Of a stretch of 64,000 nt of DNA, positions 39,597 through 52,675 are shown one piece after another; position 1 is the stretch's first letter; every line of letters starts with the position of its first letter. The notes below the pieces were generated by a model that saw nothing but the letters and a program-made list of their open reading frames with translations, searched no databases and was not told the origin of the DNA. The position numbers and the translations under genes were made by a program. The DNA is from Aphis gossypii (Eukaryota; Arthropoda; Insecta; Hemiptera; Aphididae): the NCBI RefSeq assembly GCF_020184175.1, contig NC_065531.1:35733213-35797212 (forward strand), read 5' to 3'.

Positions 39597-42500
39597 GTAA
39601 GTGCAGTCGACGCCTATTTATACACGAGAGTTTTGCACCTCCGACATTTTTCCCTATACCCTAAAAAAAAAAAATAATAACAAAAACTAAATACCGCAAA
39701 TATAGCAAGGTAAAAATAAATAAAATATAGTTAATTAATTATAATTAATATTTTTTATTATTATTGCTTACCAAATAATCCCTTTCGATTTCAGTTTGAT
39801 TACGAGAGCGCACTTAGCTCTCATTCATACGAACCCGTGTTCAAATAATCAGTCAAAATTCCATTCTCAACGTTCAAACAATCTTTCACCACCAATGTCA
39901 ATTATTTGAAACGAAGGTAATTTTTAGCAAATATCACGTTGTAACTTTTAAATTGTAGTGTTAGTATTACATTTTAGTTATAGATTAAATAAGGCTTGTG
40001 TAATTTCTTTTGTTTCATATTATTAATACAAATTTTGGTATTAAATATGACTACGTCTTATTAGTGACATAGTGTTATTGTAAAAGTCACATGCATAACT
40101 ATATTAATTAAAAAAAAAAAAAAAAACCGTAGGTATGTAAAATTACCTATTTGAAACGATGTCTATATTTCTAGATTGTAGACTTTTGACTGGTTTTTGA
40201 ATTTAAATGTGTATGATTTACCTAGTTATCATCATATTTTAACTAACACTTTGTTTGTGGGTATTAGATACTCATTAGTATAATATAATATTGCAAACAT
40301 ACCTACTACTAACGCATATTACAAGTTAGAATTAATCCTCAACACTAGAGCCAGTTTACCATAATAACACGAAATAATTTTAAAACACAGCAATATATAT
40401 TAAAAAAGTACACGAAATAATCACATTTTAAATCAGAACTGTACAAAAAATAATCTTTTCTTAATAATTATTTTAAAGAAATATTGTATATAATATTATT
40501 CTCATCGTTTTTACGTTAATACTTATATTATCGTATTTTTCGTTTGCGTTTTATTTTGTTTTACCAACGGTTCGTTGACACCCAAAGGTTGGTTCTAAAA
40601 TCCAACAAAGGATACATTGTTTGAATTATATATGTTCGAATCCAAAGCAGTACAATCATTTTTTTGTTTTTTCGTAGTTACCTACTACCATTGTTCCATT
40701 TCAACATAATATCAAAGTTAAAACCATTTAAAAAAGTAACTACAATAACATTATTCTACAGTGGCTTGTGAAATAAAATTACGTATAGTTTTAGTATTTC
40801 AAAATGTATAATGACGGGTGTATATAATGAGATTTAAGATTTAAATCAATTCTCCCACGTTTTGGAAATTACCACTGATTCTATTAATCTCTGTATTGGT
40901 TAAACAAAGATTAGTATAAATTAAACCTTAACAGCAATTTGTAAATTTCACATGGGCGAGTCGCTTGTGGTTTTGTTTGTAATTTGCCTCACCCTTTCCA
41001 TTCGTATACCATCTATATTTTTAGAGTATCATTTATTGGAGCAAAAAAAAAAAAAATAAAATAAAATAACTTTTCATACCAATGTAGAGATAAAAAGATC
41101 ATTTATTTATTTTGTCTTTAGTATAGTTATTTTTTGTAAGTGTTTGTGAAACCAATATCTTAGCATCATTGTTATTATTGATTATAAAAAAATAAATAAA
41201 TATTTAAATTTCTATGATTTTACTTTCATATTCTCAAAGCATTTAATTAATTATTCAAACCGTTTTTATTCAAATAGCCGGCTAGAAGTATTCGTAAAAG
41301 TCACAGATACAATCATATTACATTACGATGATTGGACAAATTATCGTGAATAAACCTAAGTACATTTTGGACTAGTGCCCAATGAAAAATATAGATTTAA
41401 AATATAAAAAGAGAGTTAGTTCATTGTACATCATGCCTATAGCAAAATTACTAAACTTTAATAAAGTATTTGAAAATTATATTTCATTTTTTAATATTTT
41501 TGTTAGCAGTAATTTAATTTTAAAATCAATGAATAATATAATAATATAGATTTTTTGCTACGAGTATTTAATTCATTACAATAATAAAGTATTTACTACA
41601 AAATAATAATAACTTTTTAACATTTATCAAAGACTATATTATTATACATCTATATTTATTATTCCTTTAACCAAAAAATGCATATTAGTAAATATATATA
41701 TATATAAAGTAAATACAAATTATATAAATTAAGTTAGTTTTTCATAATAAAAATAAAAGATAATATACGTGTATAGAATATATTTTTTAAAAACGATCAG
41801 GTATTCGGAATATTTTGAATTATGCAAATAACTTATCTTTAATGTGCATTTGAAATTCGAATGAACGGCGAGCTACGAGAATATAATATTTATTAACGCA
41901 TAAATACAAAACGAAGCCGTACCACGTCATATGAATATCTATAAATTGGTAGTAAACCTATACTTATAATTTATTGTGTAACATTCATAAATAACTTTTG
42001 AGTATACTAATGGTATGGGAGTTTCAAAACGTCACTATATCACTATTAATTAACGTCAGAACTAAAGTATAAAAATTTATAAAAAATACAGTGACAAAAA
42101 AAGATAAATTTAAAACAATTAGCTATTTTTTAAATAACATAAATTGCACGTGTAATCTATGCATTACTCATTCAATTTGTTGGTCTAATTTTTATGTATT
42201 TACAAACGCCACGTCAAATTTGATGATTAAACGAAAAATTAGTTGTTCCTATGCATTTGCGTAGGTAAAAAAATTATTACAGGGCCTCGACGCATAAATT
42301 TCAGATTTCATAATCTGTATTAAAGGGAAGCAACAAGGCATTAATGACTATTGTTTGGTAATTTATTACGTGCTAAATACTATTATACTGGCGTGTTTGA
42401 CTTTTCCAGATTATAAGATGACGTTTCTCTGTGCATCCATAAATCATAATGTTCACATAATGTTTCCCTCCCCAGAGTGAAAATATCATCTCCCAGCTTC

Positions 42501-45500
42501 AGCATAATATGATATTCATATATTATACAAAATATTGTACTTAAAATATAATACTCATTAGGCATTGATACCTGTAGAGATTGATTTCATGGATACTACA
42601 ACTAAAATCGTACTAGCACACTAAAACACATAGTTTTTCAGTAAATATAATATTATTCTGTAGACAATTATAAAATATAATAAACGGATAAAAAATAGAG
42701 ATTGCAAAACCATGATAAATTTGTAAAATGTAAATATTTATATATTTTAATTGTAAAAATAGATGTATAATAATATATTAGCTGATTATATTAACAAATA
42801 TAAAATATAATATTAAGTAAAGAGGATGTCAATGTACCGTTCACAACCATTCTTCTCTAATATAATTTTGGATAATCTTAAGGTAAAATAATCCATTGCA
42901 AAAATTTTTGACAATAATATTTTTGAAGGTATGACATATGTATTTGTCTGAATAGTGTTTCAAAACAATTTAATATCCATTTAAACTTACAAAAATATAT
43001 ATATATATATTTGTCAAGTTAAGTATAAAGTCAAATAATGATAAAATATAAAATCAATATCACGTCAAACACTTAACAATATTATTCTGTAAAACTTTTG
43101 TGATAGGTAATTTTTCTTACTCAAAAATCATAAAAAAATGATTTTACATGAATGCATTTAATCTTTATGCCAAGCGTGAGTCTGAGTCTGAGAAAATAAA
43201 TATTGCACCAACATCTTAATGTATTCACTATCACACTATTTTTGTGACTGTCCAAAGTTAAATGAAACTTAAAAATTCTTGAGGTACCTATGGAAGTACC
43301 TCAAGAAAACTACCAGCTATAGACTCTTTTTTTTCTCTTACCACTTATTAACTTTAAAGTTCTTTAATATATTACCAGTGCACTTTTTTAAATTTCTCGA
43401 TTCAAAAATAACTATAACAAAATCTAACTAAAGAGACGTTTAATGTCGTTTGACAATGAAGACACCTTATTTCTTATTTAGTTATTTTAGATTTAGATAA
43501 AATTATAATTTTGTATGATGTTTATCGTTATTACTATTATTATTTGTATAACTATATATCTGTTGTCAATTATATTCTATGTATCTTATCGTATTCAATT
43601 GATACCACCAGTTAATTGGAAAAAAATTAAAATTCTATGGATATATTTCCTCCGACAATTGCGTCACACTTGGATCGATTTTCTCTAGAAGACACCATAG
43701 TGTCTACCCTATAAACTATACTCTACCCCTCCTCGACGATCGATAATAGTTTATTTAGGGTCACTAACACATAAAATAATCTATTTACATATAATAATAA
43801 TACTAACAATACTAAAAAAAAAAAAAAAAAAGTAGTAACGCAGAAAACCAACAAATAGATTTCAAGACGAAAAATAACGGCCATCGTATCACGTGTGAAT
43901 TCTGAACATGTCCGTATTTTGTAGGTTCTCTTCAGGAGACCTATCTTCGGAAGCAGACGATGCCGACCCTTCGATGGCACCGACCGACCGGCCGCCGGCG
44001 TCCGGGGCGCAGTCGCAACAACGCGCTCAACAGCGACAGTATGCGTCTAAGCCGTCGCGTTCGCAAGCTGCCACGCCCGCGTCTGAGGCAGCAGACATGC
44101 GACTGGAATTCCAGCAACAACAGCAGCCGGGTAATCGGACCATAAGTGCGCCGACCAGTCCGGCCAAGACGAGAGACTCAATACTACAGCGCGTCCAATC
44201 ACTGACGGACGCAGCAAAGGAGAAGGCCAGTTCGATAAGCAACGATATCAAGTGTGAGTATATCGTTCGTAGTTCACACGTAATATTATAATATTAAATA
44301 GAGCCGAGTTGGTGAGATTGTTGATGCGAGGGTGAAAATTATTCACATTTTTTGTTGTAGCAATACTTATTATCTATATCTATGTGGTTATTATTATCTG
44401 TATAATAATCCGAAATAAAATGATTTATTCAAAGAGTTCAGAAGCATGATGATTTTTTTTTAAGTATGTAATTCAACGATTTAGTTGAACACACGCCCAA
44501 TCTCATCAAAGCGTGTAATATTGCTTTTCTATAGAGGTCAAAAACGTAAATGTTCCCTCGGAGTTTTTAAAATACAAGAATTATAACTGTTGACTCTCAT
44601 ACGAGTTGTAGCTCGTTAAAAAATATTTATAAGTGTAAAAAATTTGAATAGATATATAATTTTAGAAAAATAAATGAAATGAGCAAATTATTTCTTTATC
44701 AAAAAAAAAAGTTTCATATTATAGGTCTCATATACAGGCTGTTGAGTTATTAAAAATTTGTCATAACCGTTACATCATATATTAACAGTAGGGGAAAATG
44801 TTTAATTCAAAAGTGTTTTTATTTAGAAATATATATAATTATTAAAATAACTGAAAATAACTTTTCAGCATTAATTACTTTTTATTGTAATATTAATTAT
44901 ACGAAAACGTTGAAAACTATCTCTGTGCTGTACTACCATTGTCCGCAAATTTCATCAGTTGGTATCTAAAATAATATGTAACCTGCTGCTACCTCTATAG
45001 GTGGTATTTGTAATAAATGTTGTCCTAAACTTTTTACCCTAACTCACTAGTCACTATAAGGTCAAAATACCTTATATAATTATAGTGCAGAATGAATCGT
45101 ATTGCGATCTGCCGGCATTATCGTGGTCGGTGTTTTACACTGCGGTAAATACTAGAAGTGTTTGAATAGTAATAATATATTATGTACGTCGTCGTACATG
45201 CTTTATAATACCTATACGGATGACAAGGGTATATTTAAATACCGTTACATCTTGACCCTTGTCCAGATAGTTTAAACAAAAAACACAATACCATTCGAAA
45301 ACGAATAGGATTAGTCACTAAGACGTATCGTTGTGAAGTGGTTGACTAATAATTAAATTAATTATACGCTAAGTTAAATACTTCCGCTATAACGTTTTTG
45401 TGTGTTATTACATTTTGTTTCGTTCATAACAAATCGATATCACAAAATATGTATAACGTGCGAATACATTAAGCATTTAGTGTTAAAGTATTAAAGAAGT

Positions 45501-48500
45501 CTTCTTGAAATAGTTCGTTTTAATACAATATATAAAAACATCAATCGTTCGTGTTGGAGACTAACGATTTTACGTAGCGTTAGTGAATGATATTATACTA
45601 CTAGATAAACGAAATAATATTATATTGTATTCTGGAAAAATATTAAAGTAAATAAGGCTATTGTGTATTAAAGCCATTATGTCAAAATTTGACATTCAAT
45701 TATTTTGAAAATGTGCCGTTTGTGTATGTGAAGATGATACTATAATCACCTATAATACATTTTGAAACGCCTTACCTATCGAGTTATATACAAAACCGTT
45801 TTTGAAATGCTTTCAAATAATAGTTTTATTTCTATTCAATCTGCAGTATTAAATTCCGTGCATACTTATTTAAATAACCAGCACGGAATATTTTGATTAC
45901 AAACGATATAAGAACTTTAAATCGTGTTTTAATAATTGTTAGTAAAAGGGTTTTATTTTTAATGTTCATTCAATCCGTGTCACTCCCTATTATTTCATAG
46001 TTGAACTGTAAAATACGTTTTTTTGAATCGATACAATACGTGTGGAAAAAAAATTATAGATAATAAAAACTTTTACAAAAGAGAGTTTTATTCGTAAATT
46101 TTTTCAATATTAAAAACACACAGTTAGTATTTTCAAATAATACGGTTATTAATTCCAATTAAAAATAATCATGTAATTAAATAATAAATAGGTATCCTAA
46201 ATTATTATTATTAAATATATTTGTTTGAATTTATTTTCCTTTTTGGTGATAAATATTTGAACATAAATTAGATTACTTATTTGTAAGTATAATATATTAT
46301 AACTAAAATATTATCAAATAATTCTATAAAAATCACAAATTTAGCACATTAATTTTTAATTAAAACTAGGTAAAATAGTAAAATGGTGAAAACACGATTT
46401 TACACATAAATTAGTTATATTTCTTTGTGTTATAATAATACACTATACATACCTACCCCATAAATCAAATTTGCTTTATTCCCTGTAGAGAAAGTCGGTA
46501 GGTATAAAAAACAATGGAACAGATAAGAATCTAAAACACGAAACATGCGTTATTTTAAATTTTAATAACTCATATAATTATTATGTGTTATGATTGTTAT
46601 GTAGATGAATAATATTCCGTGTAAAACGTTTATAAATTGCGTATAATTGAGTTGATCGATGGTCATGATAGAGGGTTTGAGCCACACGTCCATCAATTTT
46701 TAGTTACCTAAACCTATTTCGTATGGAAAAGCGGAGACTACTATGGTTAATAATAGTTCTACTTAAAAAAACCTAATTTCAGTTAGAAAAAAAAAACATA
46801 GATTTTGGAGTTTTGTTTTTATTTAAAATGTTATAATGGTTTTATAATTATTAATTTTTTTGCGCAAAATTAATTCATCTATTTTAACAACGATCTAGTC
46901 TTCTAGTTCTTTAAGGTCTTATCGTATGCAAAATTGCTTATTGTACAACTATAATACTCCCTTATCAGTTATGGAGCTCGGCAAGGGAACCACCAGTAAC
47001 ACTCAAAAATAGTTTTTAAATGTATACTGTATTTGAAGCACCTATAGGTACATAACAACTTAAAAAGTGAACTTTGGAGTATGTGTGTCCATTTCAAATG
47101 ACTTTTAACGTCTCTCCTGTAGTACAAATAACATTATTTTTTAAGTTTTTCTCTAAATATATATTTATTCATCTACTGGGTTGTCAACAGATGCGGCAGC
47201 AACACGAAGACAGCAGAGAGTAAACAAAGACCGTTTGTTAACTTTACTCGTGGTGGATGACGAGAACTATGATTGGTGAGGAGTTTGTCTTTTTAATTTT
47301 TCTATATGACTGTTAAATGGCTTTTATATAGGTCTAGATACTTCCGGGGCAAACGGTTCTTTGGCGATTTCGAGATACACGTTGAACAGGCGGACATCAA
47401 AGACTTGACGGTAACCGCTAGTGCGGAAAGAGGATGCACGGTCAGCATGGCCGTGCTTTCGCCTTCTGGTTCTCGGGTGGTCCGTTCGTTCAGACCGGAC
47501 TTCTTCCTGTGCCGGCAAAGCGTCAGAGATGCCAGTAAGGATTATCGAAACGTCCTGTTGGGATTGAACATCGGTGGCGTGCCCAGCATTAATTCTCTAC
47601 ACTCGTTGTACAACTTTCAGGTGCGTAAATCTCTTCCAAAGTTGACTTGTAACATACTGTTATCACTCATCATATCATAATATTACAAGTAAGACTGTGA
47701 AAGTGTAACCGTAGTGAATTTTTATATGGGTATTATGCTTATTTATGTAAAAATCTGTAAAATAAAATAATACTTTAATTATCAAATTTATTTGTCATTA
47801 AAATTAGGTAATAACTAATAAGTATCTATTGCGTCATTCAAGAAATTGTATTTAATTTATTTGTCATACTCCGAGGTTGACGAAACTATAAATAAAAACT
47901 ATAATGATAAATAATTTGTATAGTTCAACTATGAAGAATACTCTAATACTATTTCTTTTAATTATATTCTGAGTAAAACCTATGCAAACGTTGAAATTAA
48001 ACCCATAAATACGGTATTTTAAATTGTTGAATTTTAAATTCACCTCCACACATTTTCAATCCCGAATATATCATGACTTAATCTTTTATTTATAATTTTT
48101 GTAATATTCGTAAATTTTTTATTTCAAATAAACAAATTATTAACATTTTTAGGATAAACCGTGGGTGTATGGGCAATTGGTACAACTTCAAAAAAAATTG
48201 GGCAAGGAAAACTTCCCGTTGATCGAACAGACTTTCTATCCGAGCTCTGGTGAAATGGTAAAACAAATTATATTTTCCTGTAAAGTAGTGACAATGGATA
48301 AATAATGACAAGTAACATTACGTTTCAGTCTGTGGCAACTCAATTGCCAGTGGTCCTCAAAGTCGGGCATGCTCACGGAGGCGTGGGAAAAATAAAAGTG
48401 GAAAATAATTCTGACTTCCAGGATATGACATCAATTGTATCTGTTGCTTCAACGTACTGCACCACCGAACCTTTCGTCGATAGCAAATACGATCTTCATC

Positions 48501-50552
48501 TAACTAAAATTGGACCTCATTATAGAGCATTCATGTAAATAGAAAAGCGTTTTGATCCTACTACATTGATTCACTAATTAACTTTTTAATTAATTTTCAG
48601 GCGTAAAAGCATCTCGGGAAATTGGAAATCGTGCGTTGGTTCGGCGATGTTGGAAGAAACCGAAGTTCTAGAAAGATATAAATTTTGGTTGGATTCTGTG
48701 GCAGAACTTTTTGGTGGTTTGGACATTTTGTCATTGGAGGTAGTTGTCTCTAAAGACGGAATAGAACAAATCATTGGTGTTAACGACTCTGCATTATCTT
48801 TACTGGGAACTCAACAAGAAGAAGATAGGAAATATATTTTCGATTTGATCATGGAAAAATTAGAAGTATCTAAAAATTACTTTAATTCAATAATTATATA
48901 TTAAGTTCACCTAGAAAATATAAGATTTATGACTGATAAGAGGACATAAAAATAAAATTGATGTGGTTTCTCTGTCTTACAAAATATGCATAACGTAGAA
49001 AATTGCCCTTAGTAGAATCAATTTTTTTTTTTTTTGAGTTCATATTAGCGTTATTTGATCTACTAGTTGATATCAAACTAAAAGATGCGATATTTCTTAG
49101 ACTTTGATTAATATTTTAAATACAAAGTGAGTTATAATCTATATTTTTTACCTAATATATAAGGTGATTCTTTTATCAAACAACACGTATTATTTCAAAA
49201 AATATAGATTTTTTTTCTAATTTTTTTTTCAAATTTCTAGAAACATGTTTTTCTACAACTGCATGTATACAATTTTAATTTATTTCACTCTTATATTTAA
49301 TAATTAAAAAACATCAACTTTTGGTTTTCAAATGGCAACCTATACTAATAATTTCATAAATTAATAAAGTCACATTTTTCATGAATTTTCACATTAAAAT
49401 TTTTAACTTTCGTTGATCCGTTGGCGGGTTATAGCTGCTCAAAGTTAGTTGGTTTTAGAAGGTTTTTAGGTATTATACATCAATACTAATTTTATTAGCA
49501 CCGTCATATCTAGGATTTTTATCAATAAATACAGTAGCTATAATAGTACCTAATGAATTCGATATCGTCGACCCCATGGTGTAGCGGAGAGTGGTGATAA
49601 TATTTATACCTGTTATTACCTGCTCCATATAGCTTATTATCAATTGTCATATAATTATAATTAATTGGACTAATATTACTAATTATCTATTGACGAGTTT
49701 TAAAACATGTACACTCAATAAACACTTCCCAAAGCTACCCAATTTTGAGAAGCTATATCTCATCAACGGATTAGTGAAAAATGAAAATTTGAATGTGATG
49801 ATTCATAAAAAATATCCATATTAATTTATGAAATTGTAAGTATAGGTTGTCATTTGAAAATCAAAAATTGATAGTGGTTTACCTTATAAATGCAAGGGTG
49901 AAATATGGAAGAGTTCTACAATTCTAGAATAGTATGGATCTTAAATTTTGAAAAAAGTCAATACTTTTTGAAATAATGAATGTTGTTTGATAAAATAATC
50001 ACCCTGTACATAATCTTACATAATATGTAATAAATTTAAGATTGGTTCTACGCTAAGATAATTATAACGCATTTACCAACTGAACGTTCAATAAAAAGTT
50101 ATTTTTTAGTATATTTATCTAACGTTTCATTAAACACAAAACATTTATTAATACAAAATGTATTGTACTAGACACAAGTTTTGGCAAATATGGGTCTTCA
50201 AGCAGGTTCAGGTATCACCCAAACACAAGAAGAAGAACCACCAGCTATTCCGGCTAGACGAGATTCTTTGGGTAAGATAAGCTAGATTATGATATTAAAA
50301 TTTAATATTGATAATATAACTGGTGGCGGTATCTATAATATATAAAATATAAAATTCGTAGTTTCAGAGAGCAGCGTCACCAGCGGACATCAATCTAGTC
50401 AACCGGCGAAAGCAAATCTAAGTCGTCAAGGTTCTATTATTTCAGCTCCCACTCCAGTTCCAGTGCAGCAAAACAAAGGACAGTTAGACGACACCGAAGA
50501 CACTATGAAAAATTTAAGAAAAACTTTTGCTGGAATCTTTGGCGAAATGTAA
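39535..50552 (+). CDS. Syn: Synapsin (complete, nine coding exons)
   Basis: Exons are 39535-39596, 43925-44253, 47191-47275, 47332-47620, 48153-48257, 48329-48534, 48601-48865, 50172-50271 and 50368-50552. All have GT/AG borders and matching phases, giving 541 residues. Synapsins coat synaptic vesicles, tether them to actin and each other, and control the reserve pool by phosphorylation. Domain A is KRVFSSGDLSSEADD at 19-33. A Gln/Ser/Pro-rich linker with SAPTSPAK (95-102) follows. Domain C, the ATP-grasp-like core, is about 145-447, including the GHAHGGVGK loop. A D-like linker holds RRDS (476-479). Conserved domain E, EDTMKNLRKTFAGIFGEM, ends the protein. The length equals the short form of fly synapsin as I recall it. 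Exon 1 is the least certain part because it rests on phase, frame and context. Confidence 0.95.
39597..43924 (+). other. Synapsin intron 1
   Basis: A 4.3-kb AT-rich intron. A minus-strand patch with GC above background at 42383-42565 encodes an open frame with LGRETLCEHYDLWMHRE but no recognised family. No nested gene can be supported. Confidence 0.6.
43925..44253 (+). CDS. Syn: Synapsin coding exon 2 (domain A and linker)
   Basis: The acceptor is ccgtattttgtag. It encodes residues 22-130: FSSGDLSSEADD, a Q/S/P-rich segment with QQQQQ, NRTISAPTSPAKTRDSILQ and RVQSLTDAAKEKASS. The donor GTGAGT at 44254 leaves phase 1. The ATG at 43908 lies in the preceding intron end and is not the start. Confidence 0.92.
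44254..47190 (+). other. Synapsin intron 2
   Basis: 2.9 kb, AT-rich. It contains a short fragment resembling dispersed repeat A at about 44535-44640 and a perfect 9-bp hairpin stem (45853-45861/45881-45889). No coding signal on either strand. Confidence 0.6.
47191..47275 (+). CDS. Syn: Synapsin coding exon 3
   Basis: 85 bp after ttgtcaacag. It encodes residues 131-158 plus two bases, ending in LLTLLVVDDENYDW, the first beta strand of domain C. The intron to exon 4 is only 56 bp. Confidence 0.93.
47332..47620 (+). CDS. Syn: Synapsin coding exon 4
   Basis: 289 bp encoding SRYFRGKRFFGDFEIHVEQ through RSFRPDFFLCRQ to GGVPSINSLHSLYNFQ. These are core domain C motifs involved in dimerisation and nucleotide-domain folding. 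The donor is GTGCGT. Confidence 0.96.
48153..48257 (+). CDS. Syn: Synapsin coding exon 5
   Basis: 105 bp, phase 0 on both sides. It encodes 35 residues beginning DKPWVYGQLVQLQ and including PLIEQTFYPS, as in other insect synapsins. Confidence 0.95.
48329..48534 (+). CDS. Syn: Synapsin coding exon 6 (ATP-binding loop)
   Basis: 206 bp. It contains VVLKVGHAHGGVGKIKVEN, the lysine- and glycine-rich ATP-contact region of domain C, and CTTEPFVDSKYDLHL. The donor GT splits the final Met codon (AT|G). Confidence 0.95.
48601..48865 (+). CDS. Syn: Synapsin coding exon 7 (end of domain C)
   Basis: The acceptor is taattttcag. It encodes RKSISGNWKSCVGSAMLE, SLEVVVSKDG and TQQEEDRKYIFDLIMEKLE. The donor GTATCT at 48866 is inferred from the end of domain C similarity; reading through it meets TAA after 11 more codons. 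Confidence 0.92.
49161..50005. mobile_element. Long inverted-repeat element in synapsin intron 7
   Basis: The left end aggtgattcttttatcaaac is inverse to the right end gtttgataaaataatcaccc. The arms stay complementary for about 300 bp each: left to about 49475, right from about 49725, with indels. Shared blocks include caacctatact, aatttcataaattaat and gatccgttg. No transposase. Terminal AGGGTGATT-type ends suggest a non-autonomous DNA transposon. Confidence 0.75.
50172..50271 (+). CDS. Syn: Synapsin coding exon 8 (RRDS site)
   Basis: 100 bp after ttgtactag. It encodes TQVLANMGLQAGSG, an acidic/proline patch and ARRDSL. RRDS is a protein kinase A consensus and matches the second PKA site known in fly synapsin. 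It is less conserved than neighbouring exons; the evidence is the open frame, phase and splice sites. Confidence 0.85.
50368..50552 (+). CDS. Syn: Synapsin coding exon 9 (domain E, stop)
   Basis: 185 bp after tagtttcag. It holds a Ser/Gln-rich stretch with SRQGS, then DDTEDTMKNLRKTFAGIFG and the TAA stop at 50550-50552. The terminal 18 residues are the strongly conserved domain E, important for vesicle clustering in other synapsins. Confidence 0.95.
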
Positions 50553-50800
50553 ACAAATGGACAAGCTGGAACGATAATACTGGAAAACCGACGAAAAAAT
50601 ATTGGAGAAGAAGAAACATACTTAAACATTTTGTGTGTTTGAAACTCGTATAATTTATGCCTTTTAACATTAACAGGCTAAACTGTTGATTTAACGGAAT
50701 TAAAAAACAAAAAAAAAAAAAAACAAACTAGAATAGTAAATATAAACGATTTAAACAAAAATCGTACGCATCACTAGAAGTTATAATTATAATAAAATAT
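50553..50800 (+). terminator. Syn: Synapsin 3' UTR start and possible poly(A) signal
   Basis: After the stop there is an A-rich 3' UTR with AATAAA at 50791-50796. Other AATAAA-like hexamers occur further on (near 51,484 and 51,869), so the true 3' end may be longer. Confidence 0.35.
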
Positions 50801-52675
50801 ACGACGGGATCAACGAATACATCCACTGAATATATTATTATTATTTCAATATTATTGGAGTTATATAGAGAAAACCTGTTAAGTTTTTATTGTTTAATTT
50901 CAACCAATATTGGCTTATGCTAATTTGTTTTAGAGAAAAATGTTTTCCCGTCTTTCTATTAATTTGATTGTTTTTGAATTACGTTATTATTAAACATAAA
51001 CTTATTAATACTTAATCTATACTATCTATTATATTAAAATATATGCTATAAAGAAATTAAATTTTAAAACAGTCATAATCATGGTTAAACTCAATATTGT
51101 GTGATCGATTAAAGCAATATAATATGATATGTTATACTAATAATCAACGTAATAGAATAGACATAATAATACATAACAATATGATTACATTTATATAGTT
51201 ATATTATTCAACATTTATCTTGGCTTTGCAATTATATAATTATATTTTTAATTCTTTCATATAGTAAATATAGACCAAATAATAGTAAGGAGTTTTAGAA
51301 CGTTTTTGACTTATTTGTATTAGTGATTAAGTTTTAATTAACACCAAATGAACGAAACAACAATAATTTTAAACATTATAATCATAATAACATATTTTAA
51401 TAATAGGCATTTTATAACAATAATTTGCCAAAATTACACATCACGTGTATTATATTAATATAAAAACACATTGATTTATGGAACAAATAAAACCAAGTAG
51501 CCTTTTTTGTTATTAGTTATTTGATACATTATTTTATGATAATTATTACTTTAATGGTTAATCATTATTAATACTCTTTGTTATTTAATTAAATTCGATT
51601 TTTACGAATATTAATTATTTATTCTTGATAAAGTTAATGGAAAATTAAAGGAAAATATAATTGTAGTAAGTTCTACTTTGTTTTTTATATAAACATTGAC
51701 GACCCTGCATACATTCATGTTTCATCATACATATTTTGTTCATAGTATCATTGCAATATTACATCAAAATATACTTTGGAGGAATACACAGTGTTAATAA
51801 TATATTGTATGATTTCTAAACCAATATTTTGTAACATAAATATTATAATCCTGTAAATTTTTTGGAAAATAAATAATTTTTATTTCTTATTTAATATTTA
51901 TAAAGTTGTTTTGAATTAAAAACACTATCAAAGCGCAATTTTATTATATTATTAGTTATGTTTATAAGTCTGAAAAATATACAATTTGATATGTATATTA
52001 TACACATAGCATTAAATCAGTTATAAAAAATCAATTAACTATCTTTAGTAAGAAAAATTAGGAATTTTGTTTATTTGTGTGAGGTCTACAATATTTTGTA
52101 CATCATGCAACAAGTTAGTAGTCACTTATGTAAAATAATGTTATTTCTTGAGCTTGTCCATTGTTGTTCATCGATAATCTATTAAAATAAATATTATTCT
52201 TTTATGCGGGAATAATTTGTTAATCAAATATTTAGTTTTAAAATGAATATAACTATCATCAAACTCAATATTATTAAAGAAACAATGCTGAATAAGCCAC
52301 GAGAAAAATTAATCAGAGTAGAAGTTATTTTTTTTTTCAAATGACTCATCCAAAGCATGGGCTGAGTTATTAAGAAGATTGATGGCCATTTAAATTTAAT
52401 GCATTTTCGAATCGTTATAAAAATTACTTTCAGAATATAGGTCTTGAAGGAAATATTATAAATGTAAATATTAAAAATGAGTTTTCCAATGTTTTGAGTT
52501 TTTTAAATGCATGTTTGTATTATTATACTGTAAATACGTTAAAAGACTCTATAGGTATTTTAAGTATCAACAACAACATTTAAGTATTCGATACCATAAA
52601 TAATTAACTTGTAAAACATAACTAACCTTATTTAGCAAAATCGATTTAAATATCAAACAAAATAATGGAATTAAA
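50801..52675. other. Downstream flank of synapsin, no gene recognised
   Basis: AT-rich DNA that may include distal 3' UTR. No coding signal. Confidence 0.5.

Noticed and set aside
43723..44251. Frames at 43723-43980 (minus), 43960-44145 (plus) and 44027-44251 (minus)
   Set aside because: Shadows of synapsin exon 2. The ATG at 43908 in the synapsin frame lies before the splice acceptor, so it is intronic.
44254..47190. A TIMP gene nested in a synapsin intron, as in flies and vertebrates
   Set aside because: No cysteine-rich exon with a C-x-C start or other TIMP pattern was seen on either strand of the introns.
47324..47518. Minus-strand frame across synapsin exon 4
   Set aside because: Shadow of a conserved exon read on the plus strand.
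48586..48774. Minus-strand frame across synapsin exon 7
   Set aside because: Shadow of the conserved domain C exon.
50553..50642. 29 open codons after the synapsin TAA stop, suggesting stop readthrough as in fly synapsin
   Set aside because: The stop is TAA followed by A, not the leaky TAG context of the fly gene. The extension is short and shows no similarity I recognise; a chance open frame is more likely.
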